Source: Adiantum capillus-veneris (Eukaryota > Streptophyta > Polypodiopsida > Polypodiales > Pteridaceae). Taken from it: a DNA stretch of 64,000 nt. The stretch lies in NCBI GenBank assembly GCA_014529385.2, contig CM043966.1:36372739-36436738 (forward strand), written 5' to 3'. A program made the position numbers and the translations under genes. The notes under the pieces were generated by a model. It ran no database searches, was not told where the DNA came from, and saw nothing but the letters and a program-made list of their open reading frames with translations. Below, piece by piece: positions 1 to 14,816 of this stretch; positions within the stretch are counted from its first letter, which is position 1, and each line of letters opens with the position of its first letter.

Positions 1-770
1 TCAATGAAGGTCACAAAATAAAGGCTGTTTCCTATAGATGGCGTCCTCATAGGACCACATACATCACTGTGTACAAGTTGCAACTTTCGTGTCGCTCTAA
101 CTGAACCATCCTGCGAAAATGCAAATCTGTGCATCTTTCCAAGAACGCAACCTTCACATACATGTCTTGGTGGCATCTCCAATAAAGACAAATCATGCAC
201 CATATTATGACGTTGTAAAGTCATCAAACTGCCATAACCAACATGCCCAAATCTAGCATGCCACAACTCAGCATCCTGCATGGCCTGAGTCTTTGTTTCT
301 GCAATACATACCTGAATCTGCTTTTCATAACGATCTAGCACAAATAGTCCATTTTCCAGTGTACCTGTAGTGATAAGAGAATAACCATTCTCTCGATCTC
401 GTACAGCACATCTGTCATCCTCAAAAATGACCCGAAGACCATTTTTTGCAAGAGAGGATACAGACAACAAATTCTTCTTGATCCCTGGAACATATAAGAC
501 ATCTGGCAAGCATAAATCTGAATCATCCGAAATGGTAATCAAAATTACCAACGCCTTTGATTGGATAAGAAGCATTATTTGCACATGTCACCTTCTTTCC
601 TGCTGGAGCTGCATCCAATGAACAAAACAAATCCTTCCTTGAAGTAATATGCCTGGATGCACCACTATCAAAGTACCAAATCATTTGTGTCTTGTCAACA
701 CTGTAAGCAGAAAAATCTGAACATACTACAAAAGCATAAGAATCCTGCACAAAGTGTAGCATCCCCCAAG
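1..770 (-). pseudogene. Ty1-copia polyprotein fragment (protease, GAG-pre-integrase, start of integrase)
   Basis: Read on the minus strand, this is the middle of a copia-type Gag-Pol. It has an aspartic protease active site (WYFDSGASRHIT, near 640-690), then the GAG-pre-integrase region with LPDVLYVPG and LWHARFGH, a CxxC pair (CEGCVLGK), and the first part of the integrase core (HSDVCGPM, FVTFIDD) running off the left edge. The frame shifts by one base at the A run at 541-544, so the protease frame ends in FDYHFG while homology continues in the next frame. Gag and the zinc knuckle are not visible upstream; a minisatellite replaces that region. The fragment abuts a remnant of an unrelated DNA element, so one has been inserted into or joined to the other. 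The family call is firm. The element is inactive as read. Confidence 0.85.
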
Positions 771-777
771 GCAAAAG

Positions 778-960
778 TAGCAGCAATCGGGGAAGAGGGC
801 ACGGGAGCAGTGGCAACAACCGGGGGAAAGGGCAAGGGACCACAATGGCAGCAACCAGGGGAGAGGGCAGGGGACTAGTGGCAGCAACTGGGGGAGAGGA
901 CAGGGGACCAGTGGCACAAACCGAGGGAGAGGACAGGGGAGCAGTAGCAGGGAAAGGGAG
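778..960. repeat. GC-rich minisatellite, about 33-bp unit, 5 imperfect copies
   Basis: Units of about 33 bp built on a GGGGGAGAGGGCAGGGGAC core followed by CAGTGGCAGCAAC-like sequence repeat about five times. On the minus strand it reads as a proline/leucine-rich low-complexity peptide just upstream of the copia protease. It sits where the Gag zinc-knuckle linker would be expected. Confidence 0.75.
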
Positions 961-1009
961 CAATAACTTGTACACACCTTGACAGAAACAACACAATTTG
1001 TAAAGTTTT

Positions 1010-1549
1010 GAGACATATCATAAAAGAATATTTCATTATGTGCAAGTTTCTTGTGTGGTCTTCCTCGGTACATTGCTCACCAATAAATGCATGGAAAGCA
1101 TAAAAAATTCCAACTATGCTCTCAACTGGTTGCCAATATGTCCTATTCGATGGATAAATATTTGAAACATACCAAAGATGATATCCACCACTTAACCTTC
1201 GAATATAATCATGCACAAAGTGAGATGCTCAAAATAACTTACAATTGGTTCGATGTCGTAGAAAACTTGGATAAGATGTTTGCAACCTTAAGTCTGCATG
1301 CTGGAAAGTATGTTGTATGAGGACCTCTTTCACCCGCTTGCTTTGTGCACACACTTTAAAATCTTTAACTTGTCCCTTGAAAGCCTCCACGAAATCATTG
1401 CGTTGCCTCCTCTTCCTCCTCCTAGTTTGCAGTAGAACCCAACTTCCGATAGTTATTCAAGATGACATCCATGCTTGATCATCTGTAGTATAATTGTTAA
1501 AAATGCTAACCGAGTCAATGGCAGTGCTAGGCCTTTGAGAAGTAGTCAT
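1010..1549 (-). pseudogene. Remnant of 'ORF A' of the TA-flanked DNA element
   Basis: The minus-strand translation from the ATG at 1549 aligns with ORF A at 14817-16237. GSWVLLQTRRRKRR matches GSWVLMQPRRPKRS, KRVKEVLIQHTF matches KRSVKEVLVQHVF, and after the intron YWQPVESIVGIFYAFHAFIG matches EQWEPVECIIGLFHVVHAHIG. The intron is at the same site with a GTAAGT donor, but the acceptor AG has become AA (near 1165). There is an in-frame TGA at 1457-1459 where the relative has Arg, and a frameshift near 1070 before an IFFYD motif. Similarity fades before the copia sequence. It is a broken paralogue, so the family was present at least twice. The function of ORF A is unknown. Confidence 0.8.
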
Positions 1550-1847
1550 GGTGTGCACTAGAATACACAGAAAGGTTAGCACAAATATGAAAAAGGGAAG
1601 AAGTTTTGAGAGGTAAGTAGAGCTACTCAAAGTCATGTTTGGGCGGGAATATAGATACTAGATAGAGTCTTCAATGAAAGTTCTAGAATTTGTCAGTACA
1701 GAGTTAGTACGACTTATGGCACTTATGCCTTCAAAGCATGAAATTGTGTAATTTGATGAACAAAGCTTGGCTCCAAAATGTCGATTCTTAATGTAACGTT
1801 AGCCTCTTCTTCATTGGTTGAGCGCCTATCTCTCTCTAGAACTGAAA

Positions 1848-1876
1848 GGCCCAAAAGTGAGTCCAACTTTCTCCTA
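1848..1876 (-). repeat. Diverged terminal inverted repeat of the TA-flanked element plus TA
   Basis: Bases 1848-1874 (GGCCC...TTTCTCC) resemble the right terminal repeat at 35168-35195 (GGCCC...AATTTCC) at roughly 60-65% by eye and are followed by TA, as in the intact element. ORF A starts about 300 bp inside this end; in the intact copy it starts about 350 bp inside. TNP2 coding sequence begins just outside it. Confidence 0.55.
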
Positions 1877-1886
1877 ATGGCTATTG

Positions 1887-3550
1887 CACGGGTTGAAATT
1901 CCACAATTGGTATAAGATGCTCCAGGTGATTATCTAGCCTTTACGTTTTGTCTTACTTGTTGCTACTCTAATGTTATTACTTTTGAAAACACTATGAATT
2001 TCATCTTACCATTGAGCATCAGTGGATGCGGAAGCAAGAAAGTACGTGATGCTATATATAAGTTGGGAGAGCTTGTCAGGTGGGTGAGCTCTAAGGAGAT
2101 TGAAGTCGCATCCATACCAGCTGCAAGATTGTTAGCCAAAGAAGAAGTTGTTCTAATTGAAGAGAGATTTCCTAGGTCCATACTAGTGAGTCAACTTCAT
2201 CTTATATTGCATCTTGTGGATGAGGTAGATATTTGTGGAGTGGTCCATTCCCATTGGATGTTCTTCCTGGAGCGTTTTCTTAAGACACTCAAGGAATTCG
2301 TGAGGCTACACTCATAGCCAGAGGCTAGCATGGCCGAAGGATGGATTGTTCAAGAGTTGTTTGTGTACATCTTTGAGTACCTGGCTATAGTGGATGAAAT
2401 GATACCACGTTTATGGATTGATAAAGAAGATCCAAGGATGCACTCTCATATGCCAAATGGAAAGGGAAAAGCTCATGGAAAGGCACAAACATGATGCAAT
2501 AAACAACTAACTTGTCCTTAATGCACCAGTGATGCAAAAATGGGTAGATCTATATACAGAATTGAAAAGAAAGGTGAAAAAGATTGAGAAGCATAAAGGG
2601 AAACACACTCTCGTAGAAGAAATTGCACTGTGGTTTACCCACCGTACCGCAAGCCATGTTTCCAAAACTTATAAGACCCAATTGGTTGCATGAACAAATG
2701 ACTAAAGCTAAAGCTGATGGTGAGTATGTTAGCAATGAGGAGTGGGAGTATGCGCAAGGTTGTCTACCAACGGTAATTGTTAATCAAACTCATTATGCAC
2801 AATATAATGTATTAGTATATAGCTACCTATACTCAAACTTGTTCTACTTTCAACATGCAACAATGTTCAACTAGATGTGGCATGAAGGAAGGCACTCTCA
2901 AATTGATAATGTAGACAAAAAACGAACAATAAATGATAGTGGATTAATGAAAATTTTGATGTGCAAACTCCAAACGATATGGAAAATAGATATTGTGGAG
3001 TTATCCAAAGAATCTATCAAGTAGACTTTTGAACTTTTCAAAAGTATGTGTTTGATGTGAAGTGGTTTGCAGGCGTCTCATCTAGACATGCAAGCGGTAT
3101 CTACATGGTGGACTCTATGAGCTTCCATATGGGCACAAGTGATATCTACATCTCTCCAAAAAGTTGTGAGCAAGTGATCTATCTTCCAAGTATTTACGAA
3201 CAAAGTTATTGGTTTGTCAATATACAAGTCACACCAAGAGCAAGATGTATACTAGATGACACAACAAACATATTAGGAACCACTGTGGACAAACACAATG
3301 AAGATGATGAAGCAAAAATGGAAGGTGAAGAGCTTCCAGCACAACTGCTTGACAAAGCGAATGAGAATGATGTCGATGAATAAGAACAAACATACATGGA
3401 AGATGAAGAAGAGGATGAAGAGCTAGAAGAAGAGAATGACAATGAGGATGATCGTTTTGATCCCTATGCTGAATTTGATGAACTGGGACTCCACATAAAC
3501 TGCGTCATGGCTATGGAACTAGCATATGATGATGTAGTGGATGACTAATT
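1887..3550 (+). pseudogene. CACTA TNP2 transposase, C-terminal part (DUF4218 and DUF4216-like)
   Basis: The reading runs from GLKFHNWYKMLQ (1890-1925), over a short intron, into LPLSISGCGSKKVRDAIYKL, VSSKEIEVASIP and FLERFLKTLKEF, the DUF4218 region of plant TNP2 proteins. The relative at 35198-36414 matches through these segments. An in-frame TAG at 2315-2317 replaces the Gln of a conserved QPE-x-SMAEG motif. A DUF4216-like stretch (YCGVIQRIYQVDF, FDVKWFAGV, about 2980-3260) follows after another stop (TGA 3029-3031) and ends in an acidic tail. The intron that interrupts VR/FVSSKEIEV in the other copy is absent here. The 5' part of the gene is cut off by the DNA-element remnant ending at 1876. 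Confidence 0.85.
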
Positions 3551-3665
3551 AAGGCCATGTTTTATGCATCATAATGAGGATGTTTTTGCTAATGTTGATC
3601 ACTTGCTTTTGTGAATGCTTTGTTAATGATCTTTTGCTAGCGTACATTGTAACACATTTGTTTGA

Positions 3666-3667
3666 TC

Positions 3668-3726
<59 letters not shown>
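3666..3726. repeat. (CT)n microsatellite, about 60 bp
   Basis: Almost uninterrupted CT dinucleotides inside the 3' part of the second CACTA element, just downstream of its TNP2 remnant. Confidence 0.97.
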
Positions 3727-3728
<2 letters not shown>

Positions 3729-4386
3729 GTCTCTTGGATCGTTTGTTTGTAGACGAGGAGCAGCAACAAGGCGAGTTGAGATAAGGTGGTCTTTGCAGAG
3801 GGAAGAATTCGCTAGGACGGATGCGTGGGCGAGGTGAGAGAGGACGTGGATGGAAAAGGCATGTGCACAAGGGGGGAAGGGGGGGGTGAGAGAGAGAGAA
3901 GTAAGCTATTGTAGAAGGTTGGAAGGGAATGCAGGGTAGAAAACTGGGGAGGGTAGCGAGGCAAGCAGCCACTGTTGATGTGAATTTTTGGGGTGGGAGG
4001 GGGGGATAGAATATTCCAGGGAAATCCTAAAGTTTTAATGGATTTCTTTTGAAGAGAGCTAGTAAGTAATTAAGTATAATGTTTAGAGATGATACAAAAT
4101 GAAAGTAATTTTTATTATAAATTTTGTATTATATTAAGGAGAGATATGGACAATTATCATAGGGGTATATTATATTCATGTTAGGGTATCTAAGGGGCTA
4201 TATTCGTGACAAATGCTGAAGCTATCTATGCAAAAATAAGCAAGGCAATCTACACGGCAATTAGAGGAGCAATATATGCGGCAATATAGGAGCTGTAGTC
4301 TCCTCTTCCCCCACGCCTCTTCTCTCTACTCTTTCTCATCCTGACGCGGCTGTCATGCACGGAAAAGACCTCAGTCTCTTATAGTG

Positions 4387-8921
<4,535 letters not shown>

Positions 8922-8943
8922 ATCACTATAACATATGCGCGAT

Positions 8944-9160
8944 ATTATCGCTCACATTACCGCAAAAAAACAAACAAACTTGAAATATAAAAATTCCCGT
9001 ATGCGGAAAACACTACGGAAAAGTTTGCGGTAATGATCTAGCGGTAACTTCCGCGGTAATGATCGCGGAAATATAGCCACAGCCGTTACCGCGTTTTTTG
9101 CTGCAAAAATACCCGCAAACATTACCGCGTGTGAGTTATTGCGGGCATTACCGCGGCGGG
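8944..9160. promoter_or_regulatory. Left subterminal repeat cluster (TTACCGC motif)
   Basis: At least seven copies of TTACCGC or GCGGTAA in both orientations lie within about 220 bp of the left CACTA terminus, many extended to ATTACCGCG. In En/Spm, subterminal motifs of this kind bind TNPA; that role is inferred here by analogy. Confidence 0.75.
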
Positions 9161-9401
9161 ATTTATTATAAAAAAAGAGATGACCGTTTGGATTGTCCTT
9201 TGTAGGACCATCCAAAAGGTCATATATTTTTTTATTTATTTTAGTTATTTTACAAAATTATTATTAATTACAACAAAATATCACAATTGGACAATACATT
9301 GAGCCAAAAAAAGATTGATAATTTCATTTACATAAGTGGAATTACAATTGGGGGAGGTATTGAGCCAAAAAATGATAGGTATTGCATTTACATAAGGATG
9401 C

Positions 9402-10820
9402 TCATGGGGGAGTTGGCGGCATTTCGCGTGGAACTCCTTGACTCTGCAAAACCATAAAAAAGAAACAATTAACACTTTGTTATTTAATATTTGATATAAA
9501 ATCAACAATTTGATTATTTAAATAAGATTAAACTTACATGTTGCAGACTTCTGCATGCATTTTCGAACTCCTCTCGAGAGATCATTTGATTTTCAAACAA
9601 CCAACACCAAGTTTGATACTCGGTATGGTTCTCTCTATATCTCTGCACATCTCTGGTTGGGCGACTCATGGTAATGTTATACTGACAAAAAATAGCAACC
9701 AATTAATTAAATAAAAAACAATAGATTTTTTACAATAAAACTAATATTTTTACTTACATATTTGTCTTTCCAAGCCATTTTTCCTCCCGAACCATAATGC
9801 GTAGGAGTCTGATGGGATCTTGCCTCAACTTGACACGTATACATCCTCGCACCCGTTGCCCTTTCGTCCTCTTTCTCACCCATAGCGGTCTCCCACTCCA
9901 TATCATGGACATTTCCTGGCCGATAGCTATGCTCTGGAGACTCCATTGTCTTCTTTGCAGCTCTCCTCACACTAGATTTTTTGTTCTTCAGAAATGTTTT
10001 GACATGCTCTTGCAACCATTGCCTTGAGAATTGTTGCCCCTCAGGGTTGGGGAAACGCATGTGCATGGTTGTCTCTATATATGTGAGGTTGTAGGGATCT
10101 TGCTGATCAAATTTGAGAAAACAATTGATATATGTGGAGTGGATTAATTGGTTGACGTGTGTGCGGAATCTCCTGCTCTGCGCTGTCCTGAGATCCACCA
10201 TACCTCCTCTATGAACCTGGTAGTATAACTCGCGAGCATCTGGTGAAGGCATGACATGGTCCTCATCTTCTGCTGGAGCAGGGAGCGTTGACTGTGGAGG
10301 AGAATCTGTAGTACTTTCCCCCCCCCCCCAAAACAACGCGCGAGCTGCCCTGACGCTGACTGCCAGAAGAGCGCCGACGTGAATCTGGGGCAGAAGGTGG
10401 GATAGGTGATGGATAGGTGGACGCCCGTTGCATCGGACCCTTTGGCGTCGGACCCTGTGAAGGAAAAGTTGAACCTAGAGCTGTAGCTGGAGAAATCTGC
10501 AGGTATGGAGTTCCACCAGTCGGAGTAGAGACCTCTGATAATTTAAAAGCTGCTAGCTGCGTTGGTGAATAGCGCTGCGTAAGGGTCTACTGCGAACCTA
10601 ACCACTCAGCTCGAAGATGCAATGCCCTCTCCACATCTGAATCGGTCACAGGTACGGCAGCGGACCCACCTAGAGCGTCCCGAAACCAGCAGAACCCTGA
10701 TGATGACTGCTGAGGCGACGACTGTGAATGATAGGCAGAGAGAGCGTCGGGATATGACATCCCGTCTGCCATGAAATCCTCAATGCTGTGAAAGCGTGGT
10801 GTGGAAGAAGAAGACATGGT
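9402..10820 (-). pseudogene. TNPA-like accessory gene of the CACTA element
   Basis: Coding exons on the minus strand are about 10820-9758, 9681-9538 and 9443-9402, joined at GTAAGT donors and CAG acceptors. The likely start is the ATG at 10817 (MSSSSTPRFHSIEDF), three bases after the splice acceptor that ends the long intron 1. The protein has a Ser/Pro-rich N-terminal half and a C-terminal half with RRFRTHVNQLIHSTYI, METP-type charged stretches and RDVQRYRENHTEYQTWCWLF, resembling plant Ptta/En-Spm accessory proteins. It carries an in-frame TAG (10587-10589) and a +1 shift at a run of 12 C (10318-10329); the latter could be a sequencing slip. Position next to the left terminus and divergence from TNP2 match TNPA/TNPD organisation. 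Assignment rests on context and weak similarity. Confidence 0.6.
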
Positions 10821-10959
10821 CTGCATTTATTACGACAAAGATTAAACTAGGGTATAAAATTTGAATATATGATTAAAAATTTACACATTGATTTTTTTCA
10901 AACATTGGATTCTCTATAATATCCAATGTTGAAAGAATCCAATGTGTGTCTACAACCTA

Positions 10960-12370
10960 TAAAAGAGTCTTGGAAAGCCTTGAGTGCTAATAAGATATTA
11001 GTGTGTGTATTGACTAATAAGAGATTATTGTGTTTATGATTAGTGTGACCGATTGCGCGATCACTTGGACGGCCATTGGGGCCTAATACGTCACCTACGA
11101 CTTAATCATGGAGGTATGTTTATGTTTTTGTTTTGATTGTTGTTTAATTTAACATAATTAGTGTGTGTTTTAGTGTTGGCCAATGTAATTGGCTTGTGCA
11201 CACACTAATTAGTGTGTGTTTTAGTGTTGGCTTGTGTAATTGGCTTGTGCACACACTAATTACTGTGTTTTAACATACACTAATTAGTGTGTGCATTAGA
11301 TTGTGCACACATTAATTAGTGTGTGTTAACATACACTAATTAGTGTGTGCATTAGTGTGTGCACACACTAATTAGTGTGTGAATTGGCCAATCCCATTGA
11401 CCAATGCACACACTAATCACACACTAAATAGTGTGTGTATTGGCCAATCCAATTGACCAATGCACACACTAATCCCAAACTAATTAGTGTGTGCATTGAC
11501 CAATCACATTGGCCAATGCACACACTAATCACAAACTAATTAGAGTGTGCATTGACCAATCACATTGGCCAATGCACACACTAATCACACAAAAATTAGT
11601 GTGTGTTTAGGGTTACTAATTAGTGTGTGAATTGGTCAATCCCATTGATCAATGCACACACTAATCACACACTAATTAGTGTGTACATTGACCAATCACA
11701 TTGGCCAATGCACACAGTAATCACAAACTAATTAGTGTGTGCATTGACCAATCACATTGGCCAATGCACACACTAATCACACACAAATTAGTGTGTGAAT
11801 TGGCTAATCCCATTGACCAATGCACACACTAATCACACTAATTAGTGTGTACATTAACCAATCACATTGGCCAATGCACACATTAATCACACACTAATTA
11901 GTGTGTGTTAATGAGCACTAATTAGTGTGTGAATTGGCCAATCCCATTGACCAATGCACACACTAATAACACACTAATTAGTGTGTGCATTGACCAATCA
12001 CATTGGCCAATGCACACACTAATCACACACTAATTAGTGTGTGTATGGCCCATCCAAAATTTAACATATACTAATTAGTGTGTGCATGGCCCATCCAAAA
12101 TTTAACATATTAGGTTATGCAAGTAATAAATTTAACAAATTTGACAAATCTAACAAGTTTCGATTTTGCAAGTAACTAATAATTAACAAATTTAGGTTTT
12201 GGTGTGTCTTTACTTACACTAATTAGTGTGTGCATTAGAATAATGCACACACTAATTAGTGTGTGCATTAGAATAATGCACACACTAATTAGTGTGTGTA
12301 AAGAACACATGCACTAATTAGTGTGTGTATGCATGTGTGTGCATGCGTGTGTATGAGTGTATGCGTGTGT
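10960..12370. repeat. Palindromic tandem repeat array in intron 1 of the TNPA-like gene
   Basis: CACACACTAATTAGTGTGTG palindromes recur throughout. From about 11390 to 12040 they form a regular unit of about 56 bp that also contains ATTGACCAAT and ATTGGCCAAT (CCAAT boxes on both strands), in 11-12 copies. The tail (12310-12400) decays into GTGTGTATGC repeats. Splice signals at 12431 (donor) and 10821 (acceptor) place the array inside the first intron of the minus-strand gene. Confidence 0.85.
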
Positions 12371-12431
12371 GTGTGTATGCATGTGTGTGTATGCGTGTGA
12401 AAAAATCAGAAAACATAACAACAAAACTTAC

Positions 12432-12720
12432 ATGGAACCTGGAGCGCTTGTTGGGAGAGGGTAGGAGAGTGGAAGAGTAGAGATGGTGGAGAGTAGAAGA
12501 GTAGAGATGGAGGTAGAGCTCAAGGTTGTGAGGTTCGCGCTCTCGGCTTCTGTGGAGAAGACGATGAAATTCGAATTTTAGGGCTTTGAACTTCGCGGGG
12601 CACGCGGGTGCCCCTATTTATAAAAAAATTTGAAAATTGATTTGTTGCTCCTATTACCACGAGCATTACCGCGTGCCTTACCGCGTTTATTACCGCACCT
12701 ATTACCGCGGCGCAAATTCG
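12432..12720 (-). promoter_or_regulatory. Promoter and 5' UTR exon of the TNPA-like gene with internal TTACCGC cluster
   Basis: On the minus strand a TATAAATA box (12615-12622) is followed by a CT-rich leader and a splice donor CCAT/GTAAGT at 12432/12431. Upstream, 12653-12715 holds five closely spaced TTACC(G/A)C sites, the same motif as at both CACTA ends. TNP2 starts on the other strand soon after, so this is probably a shared divergent promoter bound by the element's own protein. Confidence 0.65.
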
Positions 12721-12941
12721 GACCATATACACAGAGGGCCACGTTCTGACATTATTACTATTGATCCTCAAAATCTATTCGTACTATGTTTTTTATAAAC
12801 TATATATAAAATGAAAGTATTCCTAGTACTTTGAAAATGACATTTTTACCTAAAAGTTTAATTTTTACTTTTTACTGATATTTTATTAACATTCTTTGGT
12901 AATTTGATTTTAATTAGTGTATGTAATTTATTAATATAGGT

Positions 12942-14467
12942 TGCTTGGGATGATTTTGGCCTGTCCACTGAACCGGATAGATCACGGTGGTTGGCCGAGC
13001 GATTACCATGCCCATGCGTGCGGTGCAAATGCGCCATTGCTCGACGATTATGGACTATGGGACGATCCTCGCAAGCGTGCACGGATGGAAACAAACGATC
13101 CGCGAATTGTAGCGGCTATTGACGTCACCCCTCATTGGCGTGTGGTTGGTGGAGGAGGAAAAAGGAGGGTGGAAGAGCGCACGCGCTAGGAATCCATTAG
13201 AGAGGGAGGAAGCACATCAAATCAGCCAAGTACTGCTGCTCCCTCTTATTCGAGTGACCACATCCCATCTCCTTATGTGGATGCAGAAGACGACCATTTT
13301 CATAGAATGGTTGAGGATCTCTTTGCACGAGAGGAGGAGCATGAACCAGAGTGTGCATGCGAAGAAGCTTCCGAAAGAACGAGGAGTGAGCTACTCGATT
13401 CGGCACACACCGCACTATATGATAGATGCTCTTACTCCATTTTAAGGGCATCTCTCGAAGTCCTTAACCTTCAGGCGATGTTTGGATGGAGCAATGCTAG
13501 TGTCGATGCACTTTTGAGGTATGTATACAGATTGTGAAGGATGCTTGTGGAGTGCATAAATTAGCTTCTCATGTACTTTCTTCTTGTGATAGGTTGCTAG
13601 GAAAGATGCTGCCAGCTGGCAATTACATGCCAGAGAATAGACGAAAAGCCCGCGAAGTGGTGACTGCATTAGGGATGGATTATGATCTCATTCATGCTTG
13701 CGTGAACAATTGTGTGCTCTTTCGTAATGAGAATGTCGATTGTGACACATGTCCATCGTACGGGGAGCCTAGGTTCAAAGAAGGAATGCAGAGCAACAGA
13801 ATTCCACGTAAAGTTTTGAGGCATTTTCCACTCATCCCTCGCATCCAACACATGTTTAGATCGAAGGGTACGAGCGAGCTTTTGAGTTGGCATGAAAAAA
13901 ATCGCTCCACAGATGGTATTATGAGAGTGCCAGCTGACTCACCAGCGTGGAAGCACATAGAGGACACATGGCCAGAGTTCAGGGATGAGCCTCGTCACTT
14001 GAGGATTGGTTTATCTAGTGATAGAGTGAATCCATTTGGGCACCGCTCTACTTCATGGAGCACTTGGCCGGTGGTGGTTGTAAACTACAATATTCCGCCA
14101 TGGGAGGCAACAAAAAAGGGAAACATTTTACTATCACTTCTCATTCCAGGAAAGCACAAGGTAAAAAACATGGATGTATATCTGTAGCCTCTTATTGATG
14201 AGCTTCAAGAACTATGGAGAGGCATAGATGTCATTGACATTTCACGTCCACCACGAGACCGCAAAGCCGTCATCAAGTGCATCCTCATGTGGACCATGCA
14301 TGATTACCCAGGATTTGGAGAGGTATCTGGTAAGTATGCACATGTTAATTGTACTCTTTGCTTTAGGTTTATCATCTCATGTGTAATGTTTGTTTACCTC
14401 TTGGTAGGATTGGCAACATCTGGACATAGTGCGTGTCCCACTTGTGGCCCTTCCCTTGTGCCAATTA
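12942..14467 (+). pseudogene. CACTA TNP2 transposase, 5' half
   Basis: Exons are about 12942-13518, 13593-14329 and 14408-14467, with clean GT..AG introns of 74 and 78 bp. The first coding segment contains a plausible leader and then SPYVDAEDDHFHRM and SLEVLNLQAMFGWSNASVD. The second contains LLGKMLPAGNYMPENRRKA, the CxxC pair CDTCPSYG, the core IPGKHKVKNMDVYL-PLIDEL, and the third GHSACPTCG. These follow the order of plant TNP2 (transposase family tnp2) proteins. In-frame TAGs lie at 13187-13189 and at 14185-14187; the latter replaces the Gln of the invariant DVYLQPLIDEL motif. The exact N-terminus is uncertain. The gene is cut at 14467 by the TA-flanked element and continues at 35198. Confidence 0.88.
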
Positions 14468-14495
14468 GGAAATTTCGGAGGTCATTTGGAGGGCC
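14468..14495 (+). repeat. Left terminal inverted repeat of the TA-flanked element
   Basis: 28 bp, an exact reverse complement of 35168-35195, preceded by TA. Similarity stops abruptly inside the repeats. Confidence 0.93.
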
Positions 14496-14816
14496 ATATG
14501 AAGAGAGAGAAAAATAGAGCGCGTCCAATGAGCATGAAGGCTACATTACATAGGAAAGTACGTGGAACGACTCAAAAAATAGGAAAATAGCATCAAACTT
14601 TCACGAAACTAGGATTGTAGCATAGTAATTTCCTTCCTTTTACCGAGCTTTTAGGTGCTTGCGTGTGGTCCCACTTCTGATATTCTCTTATGGTCATTAA
14701 CGTACTAGAGGGTGACCATTAAGCCCGCACAAGATATTGGAATTTTAAAACACTTTCCCTCCATTAGAATGCTTTCAAAGTGAATCTTCCTCCACTAAAG
14801 CTTTTCTCTGAGAGTT

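Larger units (their letters stand above)
1877..4386 (+). mobile_element. Second CACTA element, 3' part with its right terminus
   Basis: Downstream of the TNP2 remnant lie GGCAATA/GCGGCAATA subterminal motifs (about 4240-4290). The right end TATAGTG is at 4380-4386. Read inward it is CACTATAAGAGACTGAGG, close to CACTATGAGAGATCATGG at the right end of the first CACTA element. It is followed by AAT. The left end is not in the window or has been lost. Confidence 0.7.

Noticed and set aside
10960-12370. CRISPR-like array
   Set aside because: The repeats are palindromic and contiguous, without unique spacers, in a plant transposon intron.
8925-12720. A separate small element bounded by the TTACCGC clusters
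   Set aside because: No CACTA terminus or target duplication occurs near 12720, whereas CACTAT and AAT pair 8925 with 36832.
14464-14467. PIF/Harbinger-type 3-bp TWA duplication
   Set aside because: The left side reads TTA and the right side TAA, so only TA is shared in direct orientation.
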